DNA of 64,000 nt, taken from contig UQXI01000010.1 in NCBI GenBank assembly GCA_900544975.1, positions 1 through 64,000 of the forward strand. Reading direction: 5' to 3'. The notes beneath the pieces were generated by a model. It searched no databases, was not told the DNA's origin, and was given only the letters and a program-made list of their open reading frames with translations. Source of the DNA: an uncultured Eubacteriales bacterium (GTDB lineage: Bacteria > Bacillota > Clostridia > Oscillospirales > Oscillospiraceae). The position numbers and the translations under genes were made by a program. Below, piece after piece: positions 1 to 8,900 of the stretch; within the stretch, counting starts at the first letter, position 1; every line of letters begins with the position of its first letter.

Positions 1-166
1 CCAAATCTGTCCTCTTTTCTTACCAAAAGTCTGTAACACATCATTGACAAACCTATAACCTCACAATCCAGACGTACGGCTCCACTTCTGCAATCATCCC
101 AGGCATGGGGATGGTCCATTTTCAGGGGTGCATCCGCCCTGTTTATTGAATTTTGGAAATTTATTA

Positions 167-195
167 TTGACAAACGATAAACACAGGTATATGAT
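167..195 (+). promoter_or_regulatory. Sigma-A promoter of the DUF2975 operon
   Basis: TTGACA at 167-172 and TATGAT at 190-195 are separated by 17 bp. The -10 box overlaps an upstream ATG at 195, which rules that ATG out as the translation start of the first gene. The first 166 bases show no other clear feature. Confidence 0.85.
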
Positions 196-239
196 TGGAG
201 CAAACCGGGCGACCGGGTAATCCATTGGGAGGTTGTGTG

Positions 240-686
240 ATGCAACAGAAAAATCGACCCGCCACCCTCTGCCTCTGGGCCTGCCGGGTGGTGGCGGGAC
301 TTTTGGGAGTCCTGGCCATGCTGATGCCCAGGGCTGTCCGCTGGTATGGGCAACTGCGTCTTTTGGCCCCCGCTGGTCAAAAGGCCATCCTAGTCGGCTA
401 CTATCTCTGCCTCATTCCCACAGGTCTGGCGCTCCTGGAGCTGGACCAGCTGATGCAGCGGATCCGCCGGGGCCAGGTGTTCCTCCAGGAGAACGTCCGC
501 CGCATCCGTCGGCTCATCTGGGACTGTGGGGCCGTCAGCCTCATCACCCTGGCCTGCACCTGGCTGTATCCGCCCCTTCTGTTCGTCACTCTGATTATGG
601 CCTTCCTCTGCCTGGTGGTTGCGGTGGTGTCCAACATCATGGCCGCAGCGACCCGCCTCCGGGAAGAAAACGACCTCACCATTTAG
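240..686 (+). CDS. DUF2975-family small membrane protein
   Basis: A 148-residue integral membrane protein with four hydrophobic segments: roughly residues 8-28, 45-65, 95-115 and 118-140. The size, the basic loop between TM2 and TM3 (QLMQRIRRGQVF...RRIRRLIW) and the downstream Cro-type regulator match the DUF2975/YoaS group, which is usually paired with a YozG-like regulator. The start at 240 is chosen because GGGAGG lies just upstream and because an earlier in-frame ATG falls inside the promoter. It is first in a three-gene operon and ends 9 bp before the regulator. The biochemical role of the family is not known; a part in sensing or modulating the partner regulator is inference. Confidence 0.75.
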   Translation: MQQKNRPATLCLWACRVVAGLLGVLAMLMPRAVRWYGQLRLLAPAGQKAILVGYYLCLIPTGLALLELDQLMQRIRRGQVFLQENVRRIRRLIWDCGAVSLITLACTWLYPPLLFVTLIMAFLCLVVAVVSNIMAAATRLREENDLTI

Positions 687-695
687 GAGCGTTCC

Positions 696-911
696 ATGGC
701 AATTTATGTAAACTTAAACATTGTAATGGCCCAGCGGCGCATCAGCTCTCAGGAGCTGGCCGCCCAGATTGGCATCACCCAGGCCAACCTCTCCATTTTG
801 AAAACCGGCAAGGCCAAGGCCATTCGCTTCAGCACCCTGGAAGCCATTTGCAAAGCCCTGGACTGCCAACCCGGTGACATTCTGGAATATCACGAGGAGG
901 AATCTCAATGA
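696..911 (+). CDS. Cro/C1-type HTH regulator (YozG-like)
   Basis: A 71-residue single-domain DNA-binding protein. The helix-turn-helix spans about residues 15-50 (ISSQELAAQIGITQANLSIL then STLEAICKALDCQPGDILEY). This is the compact Cro-like fold typical of the regulator encoded beside DUF2975 proteins. An AGGAG box precedes the ATG. Its stop overlaps the next start by 4 bp (ATGA), so it is translationally coupled to the DUF4173 gene. Autoregulation of the operon is plausible, but no operator was recognised. Confidence 0.85.
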   Translation: MAIYVNLNIVMAQRRISSQELAAQIGITQANLSILKTGKAKAIRFSTLEAICKALDCQPGDILEYHEEESQ

Positions 912-2449
912 AATCCAATCCCTATGAAAACAGCCCCTACACATCCGATCCACCCACCGAAACGTCCACACAGCCCCTTCCCCCACCGCCTTCCCTGCCC
1001 GCAGAAGGAAGGGAATCTGTCTTGGCGCTGATCCTGGCGCTGCTGTCCGCCTTCACCGCCAACAGTCTCCTCTTCGGTGGGCTGGCTCTGGGCAGCGCTC
1101 TGGGAATCTTTGGGATCTTCACCACCACCGCGCTGTATCTTCTGGTCAAAACCAAACGCTTTGGCTGGTATCCCCTGGCCTGTCTGGTATGCAGCCTGAT
1201 TCTGGTGGCCTCCTTCCCCCGCAGCAATGACGGGACCGTCAAGTTCTTTCTGCTACTTCTGGCCTTCACCGCCTATCTCCTGGGTCTCAGTCAGGTCATT
1301 TGGGCTCCCTTTTACCCCGCTGGACGGATGCAGTCCCTGAATGGGGCGGGCAGAGCCCTGTTCCTCACCCCCTATCCCCAAATTTTCCCGGCCCTGCGGG
1401 GACTCTTCGCCAAGCAAACCCCCGAGGGGGTCCAGCGGCGGCAGATTGGTGGCGTCTTACTGGGTCTGTTACTGGCCGTTCCGGCGCTGGCCATCATCCT
1501 CCCCCTGCTTATTCGGTCAGACGCCGCCTTTGAAGGACTCATCGGACGCTCGATCCTCACCAACTTGGCAGAACTCATCCCCACGCTCTTCTTCGGATTT
1601 CTGCTGTTTTTGCCGGTCTACGCCCGGCCTGTGGCCCTGATCCACGACGATGATCCCCCGACTGGCTCCGCCAAACCGGGCCGGTTTCACCCGGTCACGC
1701 TCAACACCTTCCTGGGCGTTGTCGCCTTCTGCTATCTTCTGTACCTGGTGTCCCAGCTGGCCTATTTCTTCAGCGCCTTTGAGGGCATTCTGCCGGAAGG
1801 ATACACCCAGGCGGAATATGCGCGGCGGGGATTTTTTGAGATGTCTGCCCTGTGCAGCATCAATTTGCTGATGGTTCTTGTGTCCATCGGCCAGGTGCGG
1901 CGGAACCCGGAGGTTCCCCGGCTCACTCGGTTTCTCTGCCTGTTCATCCTGGTCTTCTCCCTGGTGCTGGCAGCCTGCTCCGCCTCCAAAATGGGGCTGT
2001 ACATCGGCGTCTATGGCCTGACCCGGCTCCGGGTCCTCACCTCTCTCTTCATGATCTGCATTGCGGTGGCCCTACTGTGTGTGGCGGTCTGGATTTTGGT
2101 TCCCCGATTCCCCTATATGCAGGTGACCGTGCTGACCGCTCTGGTGGTGGGCTGCTGCACCGGCTGGATGGACGTGGACACCCAGGTCGCCCGGTACAAC
2201 GTGGACGCCTACCTGTCCGGCCAGCTGGAGACGGTGGACGTAGGGCACCTGGGCAGCCTGTCCGAAGGGGCAGTCCCTCAGTTGGCCCGGCTCCTGGAAG
2301 CCAGTGATCCGCAGGTCCAGAAGGAAACCCGGACCACCCTGGCCGACATCATCCGGCAGTACTACCATGTGGAACTGGAAAACGGGAACGTTACTCTGGA
2401 ACCCTGGGACGATCCGGCCCTCCGCTCCTGGACCTGGACCCAATCCTAG
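908..2449 (+). CDS. DUF4173 polytopic membrane protein
   Basis: A 513-residue protein with a Pro-rich cytoplasmic N-terminus (residues 1-35, PLPPPPSLP) followed by about ten to twelve hydrophobic helices to residue about 420, then a hydrophilic C-terminal tail of roughly 90 residues. The pattern and motifs such as the LLGLLLAVPALAIILPLLIRSD block and the ARRGFFEM loop fit the DUF4173 family. Function is unknown; the family often sits beside small Cro-type regulators and DUF2975 proteins, as here. The start overlaps the previous stop, and GAGGAGG lies upstream. A 13-bp-stem hairpin follows at 2518. Confidence 0.75.
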   Translation: MKSNPYENSPYTSDPPTETSTQPLPPPPSLPAEGRESVLALILALLSAFTANSLLFGGLALGSALGIFGIFTTTALYLLVKTKRFGWYPLACLVCSLILVASFPRSNDGTVKFFLLLLAFTAYLLGLSQVIWAPFYPAGRMQSLNGAGRALFLTPYPQIFPALRGLFAKQTPEGVQRRQIGGVLLGLLLAVPALAIILPLLIRSDAAFEGLIGRSILTNLAELIPTLFFGFLLFLPVYARPVALIHDDDPPTGSAKPGRFHPVTLNTFLGVVAFCYLLYLVSQLAYFFSAFEGILPEGYTQAEYARRGFFEMSALCSINLLMVLVSIGQVRRNPEVPRLTRFLCLFILVFSLVLAACSASKMGLYIGVYGLTRLRVLTSLFMICIAVALLCVAVWILVPRFPYMQVTVLTALVVGCCTGWMDVDTQVARYNVDAYLSGQLETVDVGHLGSLSEGAVPQLARLLEASDPQVQKETRTTLADIIRQYYHVELENGNVTLEPWDDPALRSWTWTQS

Positions 2450-2517
2450 GCCCTGCCTCTGTTGGAGTCCCTGGCCCCAGACCTGTATTTGGAGCTTCAA
2501 CACTAAACGCCAAAATC

Positions 2518-2558
2518 GGCCCATAAGCAGAACTCGCGATTGCGTCTGCTTATGGGCC
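2518..2558. repeat. Inverted repeat downstream of DUF4173 gene
   Basis: Perfect 13-bp arms (GGCCCATAAGCAG is the rule, here GGCCCATAAGCAG-like read as ggcccataagcag at 2518-2530 and its complement at 2546-2558) enclose a 15-base loop. There is no clear T-run, so it may be a transcript-end hairpin or the remnant of an element rather than a canonical terminator. Confidence 0.55.
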
Positions 2559-2578
2559 AAATGATACCGCAAAGCAGG

Positions 2579-2607
2579 TTGACAAACGCCAAACTGGCAG
2601 TTATAGT
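2579..2607 (+). promoter_or_regulatory. Sigma-A promoter of first ArsR-type regulator
   Basis: TTGACA at 2579-2584, a 17-bp spacer, and TATAGT at 2602-2607. It lies 60 bp before the regulator start at 2667. Confidence 0.85.
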
Positions 2608-2666
2608 TAAATATTATGTGTAGCAAGACCTGCATAAAATCAGGGCCCGGAGACGGAGGTTAACCG

Positions 2667-3809
2667 ATGGAACAGTCAGCAGAAAAAAAGGTGATCCATG
2701 TACACAGCGAGGTAAATCTCATTGCCGATGCGCTGCTGTACTATACCAGGCGCGCCAATTGCCGCCCAATGTCAGCGTCCATCAAACGAATGCGGGAACA
2801 ATATCCGGAAAACCGGGAGAGCATTGATTCTCTGTTTGGCCCGATGGAAGAACTGGAAAAGGCACTGGACGCCGCCAGCAGTCAGGTGGATGAGGAGCGG
2901 ATGCATTTCTTTTTTGATGCTTTGGGGGATGTGCCTACCCGGAACCGGCGGGCTTACAGCGCCAATTTGGCCACCGCCATCATGATGCCAAATCCCTTTT
3001 CCCCTGATGCGCCATCTGATCTGGCGGAGCATTGTACTTGCATTAAGCAACGTTCCCAAGAGGAGATCATTTTCTTCGCCCGTCTGGCATTTTCCCTGCC
3101 CAACGAAGGCTGGCTGACGAAGGAGTGCAAAGATCTGGCTGCGTTCTATGACTATATTCAGGAATTCCCAGCGTCAGACGCGGAACGCTTTCGCATACTG
3201 GGTATTGTGCGCAATTTCAGCAAATACGCCGACGAGCTGGCGGAAATGCTGAAGCCGGTCATAACGGCCCTTGTAAACGGTGCGCCGGTATACACCCCGC
3301 TTCTGGAACGGTTTGCGGAGGTCTACCGGGACAAGCAGCCGGAAGCGGTTTTCGGCACGGAAGAGGCGGCGCCGGTCTATGACACATCTGCGCAGGTACT
3401 GGAGCTTTACCCGCGCCTGTTTATCATTGATGAGTACTATACCCTGACCTACCAGCAGTCCAGGGACACCCCACTGTGCAATCATTTGGAAATCGGCGTT
3501 CTGTACGATGTAGCAAAGCTCTACCAGAAGCGGGATATTCCACTGCGGGAGATTGCCGGTTGCGTAAAGGTCATCGGCGACCCAGTGCGGTTGCAAATTC
3601 TTACTATGTTGAAAGATGAGGAAGTATATGTCCAGGAGCTAACAGATAAGCTGGGCCTTTCCTTTACGACCCTGTCCCACCATATGACAAAGTTGGTGAT
3701 GGCGGGGCTTGTCACGTCGGAACGGCGCGGCGTTTATGTGTACTACAAGGTCAATTCGGACTTCATTCGCTGGCTTATGGAGCGGGTCAGCGAATTGCTC
3801 CTGGGCTGA
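2667..3809 (+). CDS. ArsR-type HTH regulator with large N-terminal domain (paralogue 1)
   Basis: A 380-residue protein. The last 85 residues form an ArsR-like winged helix: GDPVRLQILTMLKDEEVYVQ, then an ELTDKLGLSFTTLSHHMTKL recognition region and a wing (SERRGVYVYYKV). The roughly 290-residue N-terminal region has no motif I recognise and lacks the ArsR metal-site cysteines; it probably senses a ligand or partner protein. It has its own promoter and a GGAGG site. A close paralogue with the same architecture starts at 7669. The two flank the LRR-SLH gene, this one convergently, and the second also precedes the SLH protease. Control of those surface proteins is inferred from position. Confidence 0.8.
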   Translation: MEQSAEKKVIHVHSEVNLIADALLYYTRRANCRPMSASIKRMREQYPENRESIDSLFGPMEELEKALDAASSQVDEERMHFFFDALGDVPTRNRRAYSANLATAIMMPNPFSPDAPSDLAEHCTCIKQRSQEEIIFFARLAFSLPNEGWLTKECKDLAAFYDYIQEFPASDAERFRILGIVRNFSKYADELAEMLKPVITALVNGAPVYTPLLERFAEVYRDKQPEAVFGTEEAAPVYDTSAQVLELYPRLFIIDEYYTLTYQQSRDTPLCNHLEIGVLYDVAKLYQKRDIPLREIAGCVKVIGDPVRLQILTMLKDEEVYVQELTDKLGLSFTTLSHHMTKLVMAGLVTSERRGVYVYYKVNSDFIRWLMERVSELLLG

Positions 3810-3827
3810 CAGCCCGCTGGAATTTAT

Positions 3828-3863
3828 AGGGGGTGTCTCAAAACTTGTTTTGAGACACCCCCT
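3828..3863. repeat. Palindromic intergenic element, copy 1
   Basis: A 36-bp near-perfect palindrome with arms AGGGGGTGTCTCAAAAC and GTTTTGAGACACCCCCT around a two-base centre. It lies between convergent genes and could act as a bidirectional terminator. A related copy occurs at 45127-45163, and the bases after both copies are also alike (CCAAGCC or CAAGCCG tracts), so this is a dispersed element rather than a chance hairpin. Confidence 0.75.
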
Positions 3864-3903
3864 GACGATTTTCCAAGCCTTGGTTTTATTTATAAAAAAT
3901 TGG

Positions 3904-3934
3904 AAGGCGCTGCGGGCCAAACCCGCAGCGCCTT
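3904..3934. terminator. Bidirectional terminator hairpin between convergent genes
   Basis: Perfect 13-bp GC-rich arms (AAGGCGCTGCGGG and complement) with a 5-base loop. A-rich sequence before it supplies a T-run for leftward transcription from the LRR gene. Confidence 0.7.
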
Positions 3935-3967
3935 CGCGCAGAAAGGAGCAATGAGAAAGTAAGCGAT

Positions 3968-6900
3968 TTAGAACTTCTGATCCAGGACGGTCAGAACTTT
4001 GGCAAGCTGCACCCGAACCAGAGTGCCCGCGGGCCGCATGGTGCTGTCCTCAAAGCCCTCGAAAATGCCCTCGGCGGTAGCCCAGGCAATCGCGTCCTTG
4101 GCATAGTCGGAGATCTTGTCTGCGTCCTTATAGACGGCCAGGTCAGCGCCCTTGACAGGCTCCTGCTTCAAGTAGCCGGTGATATACCGGTACAGGAACG
4201 TTGCGGCCTGCTCTCTGGTAAGAGGCGCGTCGGGGCGGAAGGTGGTGTCCGTGATGCCCTTGGCGATGCCCTCATCCTGGGCCCAGGCTACGGCCTTGGC
4301 ATACCACTGATTCTCACGCACGTCGGTGAAGGTGGACAGTTCCGTTACCTTCGGCTCACCGGCCAAACGGTACAGGGTCGTCACCAGCTGCGCCCGCGTC
4401 ACCTTGCCGTTGGGGGCGAACTTACCGCCGCCCACGCCAATCATGAGGCCGTTATCCAGCACATAGTCGGTGTAGGGATGATACCACTGCGCCGGATTCA
4501 GATCGGAGAAGTCCTTGGAGGGGCACTTGTGGCCGATGGCGGGTACGATGTCCCGATGCTCGGTGGCGTCACAGCGGCTGCACTGATAGACGGTGTAGCC
4601 CTCCTCGGTCTCGGTGGGAGCCACGGTCTCGCCCTTCACGGAGAAGTCATGGCCCAGGGCGGGGATGGTCTTGCTGACGCGGCTGATTTCAGCCTTGCAA
4701 ACGGTGCAGTACACAACCTCGTCATAGGAGCCATCTTTGGTACAGGTGGCGGGAACCTCTTTTTCACGGACAGGAGCACCGGGGGTATGTTCGTGAACAG
4801 TCTCGCCTTCGAATTTGGCGTAGTAGTCCTGAGCCTTCAGCTCCTCGCCTGCCTTGAATGTAACAGTCTCGTTCGTGGTGATCAACTTTGTACATTCCTT
4901 GTCGCTGTACCAGCCGGTAAACTTCGCGCCCTCCCCGGCCGCAGCCGTCAGGACGTGGGACCAGCCGGATTCGCTATCCTCCGTACTGGTGATGCCCACA
5001 AAGCCGTTGCCAACGGCGGCCAGAAGGTTGACAGGGATATCTTCCGTAGCGGTCAGGTCCAGTTCTTTCAGGACGGGGTCGATGCTGACGCCGAAAAGGG
5101 CGAGATTAGTGCTGAGATCCAGACTGGTGATATAGGTGTCACGCACATCCAGCTCCCAAAGTGTCAGAATGGGCGTCACATCGATTTCATGCAGGGGATT
5201 CTCGTTACATCTCAGACGGTTCAGGCCTGTGTTGTTGCTGAGATCCAGCGAGGTCAGCTGGTTGTTGCCACAATACAGGCGCAACAGAATTGTATTGTTG
5301 CTGAGATCCAAACTGGTGAACTGATTACCCTCGCAATCCAGGTACTTCAAATAGCTGTTGTTGCTGATATCCAGCTCTGTGAGCTCGGCTTTGTTGCAGA
5401 AGAAGTTTTGCAGATTTTCCAGGTGCGTCACATCGATTTTGCCCAGGGGATTGCGGGAGCAATCCAGGGTGGATAGCTTGGTGTTTCTGGTGAGATCCAG
5501 CTCCGTGAGCTGATTGCCGTCACACATCAGCATCATCAGCTCGGGGTGGTTTGTGACATCCAGCTCGGTCAGCCCGTTGTCCGCGCAACAGAGGGTTCGC
5601 AGGTTGAGGTTCCTGGACACATCCAGCTTACCCAGGGGATTGCGGGAGCTGTAAAGCGTCCCCAGAACGGTACAATAGCGGACATCCAGGCTCTGAAGCT
5701 GGTTATCCATGCAGTTCAACACCGACAGCTGCCGCAGATTGCTCACGTCCAGGGAAGTCAGCTGATTCCTGTCCACAAACAGCTGTACAATACGGCCGTT
5801 CTTGGAGAGATCCAGGGAGGTCAATCGATTGGAGCTGCAAAACAGCAGGGAGAGATTGGAGCAGCCGGATACGTTCAGGGAAGTCAGCTGATTACCTTGG
5901 CAGGACAGATTGTTAAGCCTGGGGCAACCGGATACGTCCAGAGAGGTCAGCTGATTACTCTGACATTCAAAGAAGCTCAGGCTGGTTGCGCCGTTCACAA
6001 TCAGCTCTGTCAGATTGTTGTAGTTGCACGTTATGCTCTCAAGGGCGGCGCAATCGGACAGATCCAGCTTGCCGCTCAAATCAGAATCATCGAAAGCGAT
6101 TCCGGTGGGGCGAATCTCCCCGTTGACATCCTTCCATGTAATGGAGTTCCACCAGGGCGTTTCCTCGTCGTAGACGCCCCAGGTGGTTACATCGTCAGGG
6201 TCGTAGTTCTCATTCAACTTGAAACCGTTCTTTACACCCGCGCCATCGGCCTGCTCCAGGAAGGCCCGGAGCTTCAGATAGTCGTTGACATTGTAGCCCT
6301 TGGGCACCTCGACCTCTTCGTCACCGCCGCCGCCTTCAGTGAACTGGGCGTAATAGTCTATGGCGTCGACGGGGTCAATCCGGGTAACGTCAATGGTGGG
6401 ATCCTTGGTAATCAGGGTGTTGTCCCCTCTATACCAGCCCTGGAACACGTTGCCCTCCGCAGGGGTGGCCACTACGGCGTATGTAGCGTTGCCGTCCTCA
6501 TCCTGCTCCATGACGTAGCCGACATAGCCCCCTTCATCGGCGTAGAGGCCCCAGACGTGGTATATGCCGCTCTGGCTGAAAACCAGCCTTTCCAACTTGT
6601 TGCCCAGGCAGGAGAAGTTTTTCAGCATGCTGCAGTTTCCCATATTCAGCTTGGTGAGCAGGTTGTCGGAGCAGTCCAGATCCTGGGTAAATTGCATCAT
6701 GCTGGTATCCAGATTCGTCAGCTGGTTGCCGGAGCAGTCCACGCGGATCGGATAGGCCAAGGCGTAGATGCCCAGGGTGGTCAGCCGGTTGTTCTCGCAA
6801 TTGAGTTCTGTCAGGGCAGCGGTGGCCTTGAGATCCAGAGCGGTCAACTGATTTTCGCTGCAATCTACGATGGACAGCTGGCGGCAGTCCGCAAGCTCCA

Positions 6901-7471
6901 GGGCGGTGAGCTGGTTGTCGCCGCAGTACAGGTGCATGAGACGCCTGCAGCCGGACAGGTTCAGCTCCGTCAGCTGGTTGCCGCTGCAATCCAGCTTCTG
7001 AATTCCGGTGTCGGAGAGATTCACCTGGGTCAGGGCGTTGTTCTGCACATACAGCTCCCGCAGATCTTCACAGCCGGACAGATCCAGCTGGCCGCACAGA
7101 TCGGCGGCCGGCGCATTGAAGATCATCAGAGACCGCACTGTGACTTCATCCTCTCCCTCGCCGATTGTCCATTCCATCCAGGTGATGGTGCTTTGGCCTT
7201 CCTCATCGTCCTCAACGGTGGTACCCCAGGTCGTGGGGTCAGCGGGGTCGTAGTTCTCGTTCAGCTTCTTACCATTTTTGACGCCGTCGGCGTCGGCAGT
7301 TTCCAGAAAGGCATACAGCTTCAGATAGTCATGCTCGATGTAGCCTTCGGGAACCGACACTTCCGCAGCATCTGCCATGGGACTGCCCGTTGCGGCGGAA
7401 ATATTTACGCCGCCAAGGGACAGAACCAGTGCCACGGCCAGAATACTGGCCAGGATTCTGCGTTTTCTCAT
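3968..7471 (-). CDS. Secreted leucine-rich-repeat protein with three SLH domains
   Basis: A 1167-residue surface protein. A signal peptide (MRKRRILASILAVALVLSLG) is followed by two blocks of bacterial LRRs of the L-x-x-L-x-C/L-x-x-N-x-L-T-x-L type, about residues 120-305 and 470-810. Each block begins with a similar NENYDPADPTTWG-like lead and ends with a WYRGD or WYSDKEC module resembling InlB B-repeats. Next come two Cys-rich modules (PATCTKDGSYDEVVYCTVC), then three SLH domains (about 990-1167) that anchor the protein to cell-wall polymer. The start at 7471 is set by GGAGGA 7 bases upstream; an earlier GTG overlaps that site. Likely role: adhesion or protein binding at the envelope, inferred. 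It has its own promoter and an operator-like palindrome at the predicted transcription start. Confidence 0.85.
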   Translation of the reverse strand: MRKRRILASILAVALVLSLGGVNISAATGSPMADAAEVSVPEGYIEHDYLKLYAFLETADADGVKNGKKLNENYDPADPTTWGTTVEDDEEGQSTITWMEWTIGEGEDEVTVRSLMIFNAPAADLCGQLDLSGCEDLRELYVQNNALTQVNLSDTGIQKLDCSGNQLTELNLSGCRRLMHLYCGDNQLTALELADCRQLSIVDCSENQLTALDLKATAALTELNCENNRLTTLGIYALAYPIRVDCSGNQLTNLDTSMMQFTQDLDCSDNLLTKLNMGNCSMLKNFSCLGNKLERLVFSQSGIYHVWGLYADEGGYVGYVMEQDEDGNATYAVVATPAEGNVFQGWYRGDNTLITKDPTIDVTRIDPVDAIDYYAQFTEGGGGDEEVEVPKGYNVNDYLKLRAFLEQADGAGVKNGFKLNENYDPDDVTTWGVYDEETPWWNSITWKDVNGEIRPTGIAFDDSDLSGKLDLSDCAALESITCNYNNLTELIVNGATSLSFFECQSNQLTSLDVSGCPRLNNLSCQGNQLTSLNVSGCSNLSLLFCSSNRLTSLDLSKNGRIVQLFVDRNQLTSLDVSNLRQLSVLNCMDNQLQSLDVRYCTVLGTLYSSRNPLGKLDVSRNLNLRTLCCADNGLTELDVTNHPELMMLMCDGNQLTELDLTRNTKLSTLDCSRNPLGKIDVTHLENLQNFFCNKAELTELDISNNSYLKYLDCEGNQFTSLDLSNNTILLRLYCGNNQLTSLDLSNNTGLNRLRCNENPLHEIDVTPILTLWELDVRDTYITSLDLSTNLALFGVSIDPVLKELDLTATEDIPVNLLAAVGNGFVGITSTEDSESGWSHVLTAAAGEGAKFTGWYSDKECTKLITTNETVTFKAGEELKAQDYYAKFEGETVHEHTPGAPVREKEVPATCTKDGSYDEVVYCTVCKAEISRVSKTIPALGHDFSVKGETVAPTETEEGYTVYQCSRCDATEHRDIVPAIGHKCPSKDFSDLNPAQWYHPYTDYVLDNGLMIGVGGGKFAPNGKVTRAQLVTTLYRLAGEPKVTELSTFTDVRENQWYAKAVAWAQDEGIAKGITDTTFRPDAPLTREQAATFLYRYITGYLKQEPVKGADLAVYKDADKISDYAKDAIAWATAEGIFEGFEDSTMRPAGTLVRVQLAKVLTVLDQKF

Positions 7472-7498
7472 TTTGTTGTCCTCCACACTTCAAATTTT

Positions 7499-7526
7499 AT
7501 AGTGACGTATCCGTCAGTGTCACTAT
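7499..7526. promoter_or_regulatory. Nested palindrome, candidate operator of the LRR-SLH gene
   Basis: Outer arms ATAGTGAC (7499-7506) and GTCACTAT (7519-7526) are perfectly complementary, and inner arms TGACG (7503-7507) and CGTCA (7512-7516) form a second palindrome. The site covers the predicted +1 of the leftward promoter, an ideal repressor position. Binding by the adjacent ArsR-type regulator is inference. Confidence 0.6.
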
Positions 7527-7532
7527 GTCCTC

Positions 7533-7561
7533 ATTATACATAAAGATGTACCCAGAGTCAA
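7533..7561 (-). promoter_or_regulatory. Sigma-A promoter of LRR-SLH gene
   Basis: On the minus strand TTGACT (7561-7556), a 17-bp spacer, and TATAAT (7538-7533). It is divergent from the regulator promoter; the two -35 boxes are only 14 bp apart. Confidence 0.85.
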
Positions 7562-7575
7562 TACCTAAATTCGTC

Positions 7576-7604
7576 TTGACAAAGGCTGAGCAGGCATATA
7601 TACT
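7576..7604 (+). promoter_or_regulatory. Sigma-A promoter of second ArsR-type regulator
   Basis: TTGACA at 7576-7581, a 17-bp spacer, and TATACT at 7599-7604. Another inverted repeat (GGCAGGC...CTGCC, about 7624-7642) lies between this promoter and the start codon. Confidence 0.85.
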
Positions 7605-7668
7605 AAAATCGTGATATTGGCCTGGCAGGCGGCCTGCCTGCCATGGTATACGGGGAGGTACAGATGTA

Positions 7669-8805
7669 ATGAACCAATTGGCCCAACGGAAGCGGGAGCT
7701 TACAGTACATAAAACCATCCATCCGGTGGTGGATGCCCTGTCCTACTGCGCCCGGCTGGTCAATGAACGGCCACTCTCCGCCTCTATTCAGGAGATGCGG
7801 GAGCAGTATCCGGAGCGACGGGAGAGTATCAACGCTCTGTTTGGGCCGCTGGAGGAGCTGGAACGCAGACTGGACACGGCCAGCAGTCATTTGGACGCCT
7901 CCCGGCTACGTTTCTTTTTTTGTATGCTGGGAGACTCCACTGAGCGGGGCCGCTCCCACTGCCCCAATATCGCCTCCACCGTTTTCATGCCCAGCGTCGT
8001 CGCCTACCCCCATTTTCATGACCTGGATCGCTATCGGGAAGAACTGAAGAATTACTCGGAAGCGGAAGTCATCTTTCAGGCCAGAGTGGCTTTCGCCATT
8101 CCCAACGAGGGCTGGCACATCCGGGAGTGCGGCGACTTCTCCACCTTCTACGATTACATCTCCCATTTCCCCGCCACGGACGAAGAGCGGTATCAGATTC
8201 TGGGAGCTGTCCGCAACTTTTCCAATTATGTGGACGAGCTGACGGAGCTGCTGCGGCCCATAGTGGCCTGCATTCAGGAAAATGCCTACCTTTACGAGCC
8301 TTTGCTGAACCGGTTCGGGCAGACCTACGGCGGGATAGACGCTGAGGCCCTGTTAAAGCAAGATGCCCGTCTTTTTGAACACGAGGCGGAAGTCATCGAC
8401 CTGTACCCCAGTCTCTTTTCCATCAACGAGCGTTTTACCATGTTCTATCAAATTGAGAATGACGCGCCAAAACGAAACCATGTGGAAATTGGCGTCCTCT
8501 GGGACGCGGCCCGGCAGTATCGCAAACGGGACATGCCTCTGAAAGAGCTAGCTTCCTATACGAAGGTCATCGGCGACCCGGTGCGGATGCAAATCCTGGC
8601 GCTCCTGAAGGACGAGGAGGTCTATGTCCAGGAGCTGACGGAGAAAATGGGCCTGTCCTTTACCACACTGTCCCACCACATGACCAAGCTGATGATGGCA
8701 GGGCTGGTGACATCCGAGCGCCGGGGCATCTATGTGTACTACCGAACCAACACGGAGTTCCTCCGCTGGCTCATTGCGCAAATCAGTAACACGGTTCTGC
8801 CCTGA
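7669..8805 (+). CDS. ArsR-type HTH regulator with large N-terminal domain (paralogue 2)
   Basis: A 378-residue paralogue of the protein at 2667-3809, alike over its full length (shared blocks such as MREQYPE, FGPLEELE, NEGWHIRECGDFSTFYDYI, VIGDPVRMQI). The C-terminal winged helix (GLSFTTLSHHMTKLMMAGL) is nearly identical, so both may recognise similar DNA; the N-terminal halves differ more and may respond to different signals. GGGGAGG precedes the ATG. It reads divergently from the LRR-SLH gene and lies 95 bp upstream of the SLH protease in the same direction, so it may share a transcript with the protease. No metal-binding Cys motif is visible. Confidence 0.8.
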   Translation: MNQLAQRKRELTVHKTIHPVVDALSYCARLVNERPLSASIQEMREQYPERRESINALFGPLEELERRLDTASSHLDASRLRFFFCMLGDSTERGRSHCPNIASTVFMPSVVAYPHFHDLDRYREELKNYSEAEVIFQARVAFAIPNEGWHIRECGDFSTFYDYISHFPATDEERYQILGAVRNFSNYVDELTELLRPIVACIQENAYLYEPLLNRFGQTYGGIDAEALLKQDARLFEHEAEVIDLYPSLFSINERFTMFYQIENDAPKRNHVEIGVLWDAARQYRKRDMPLKELASYTKVIGDPVRMQILALLKDEEVYVQELTEKMGLSFTTLSHHMTKLMMAGLVTSERRGIYVYYRTNTEFLRWLIAQISNTVLP

Positions 8806-8900
8806 CGGTCCGCGACTTTTGTATATCCCCGGCATCCTGCGCCGGAGCATATAGGGTCTGCCACCCCAACGGCAAATATACAATAAAAGGAGAAGCATTC

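Noticed and set aside
43..48. TTGACA near the left edge as a promoter
   Set aside because: No -10 box lies at suitable spacing; the promoter at 167-195 is far better.
4478..7100. Periodic repeats suggesting a CRISPR array
   Set aside because: The periodicity is that of leucine-rich repeat codons inside an open frame; there are no identical repeats with unique spacers.
5546..7543. Plus-strand ORF opposite the LRR-SLH gene
   Set aside because: Its apparent repeats (QGSQLI, VQRGQLI) are the antisense of the LRR codons.
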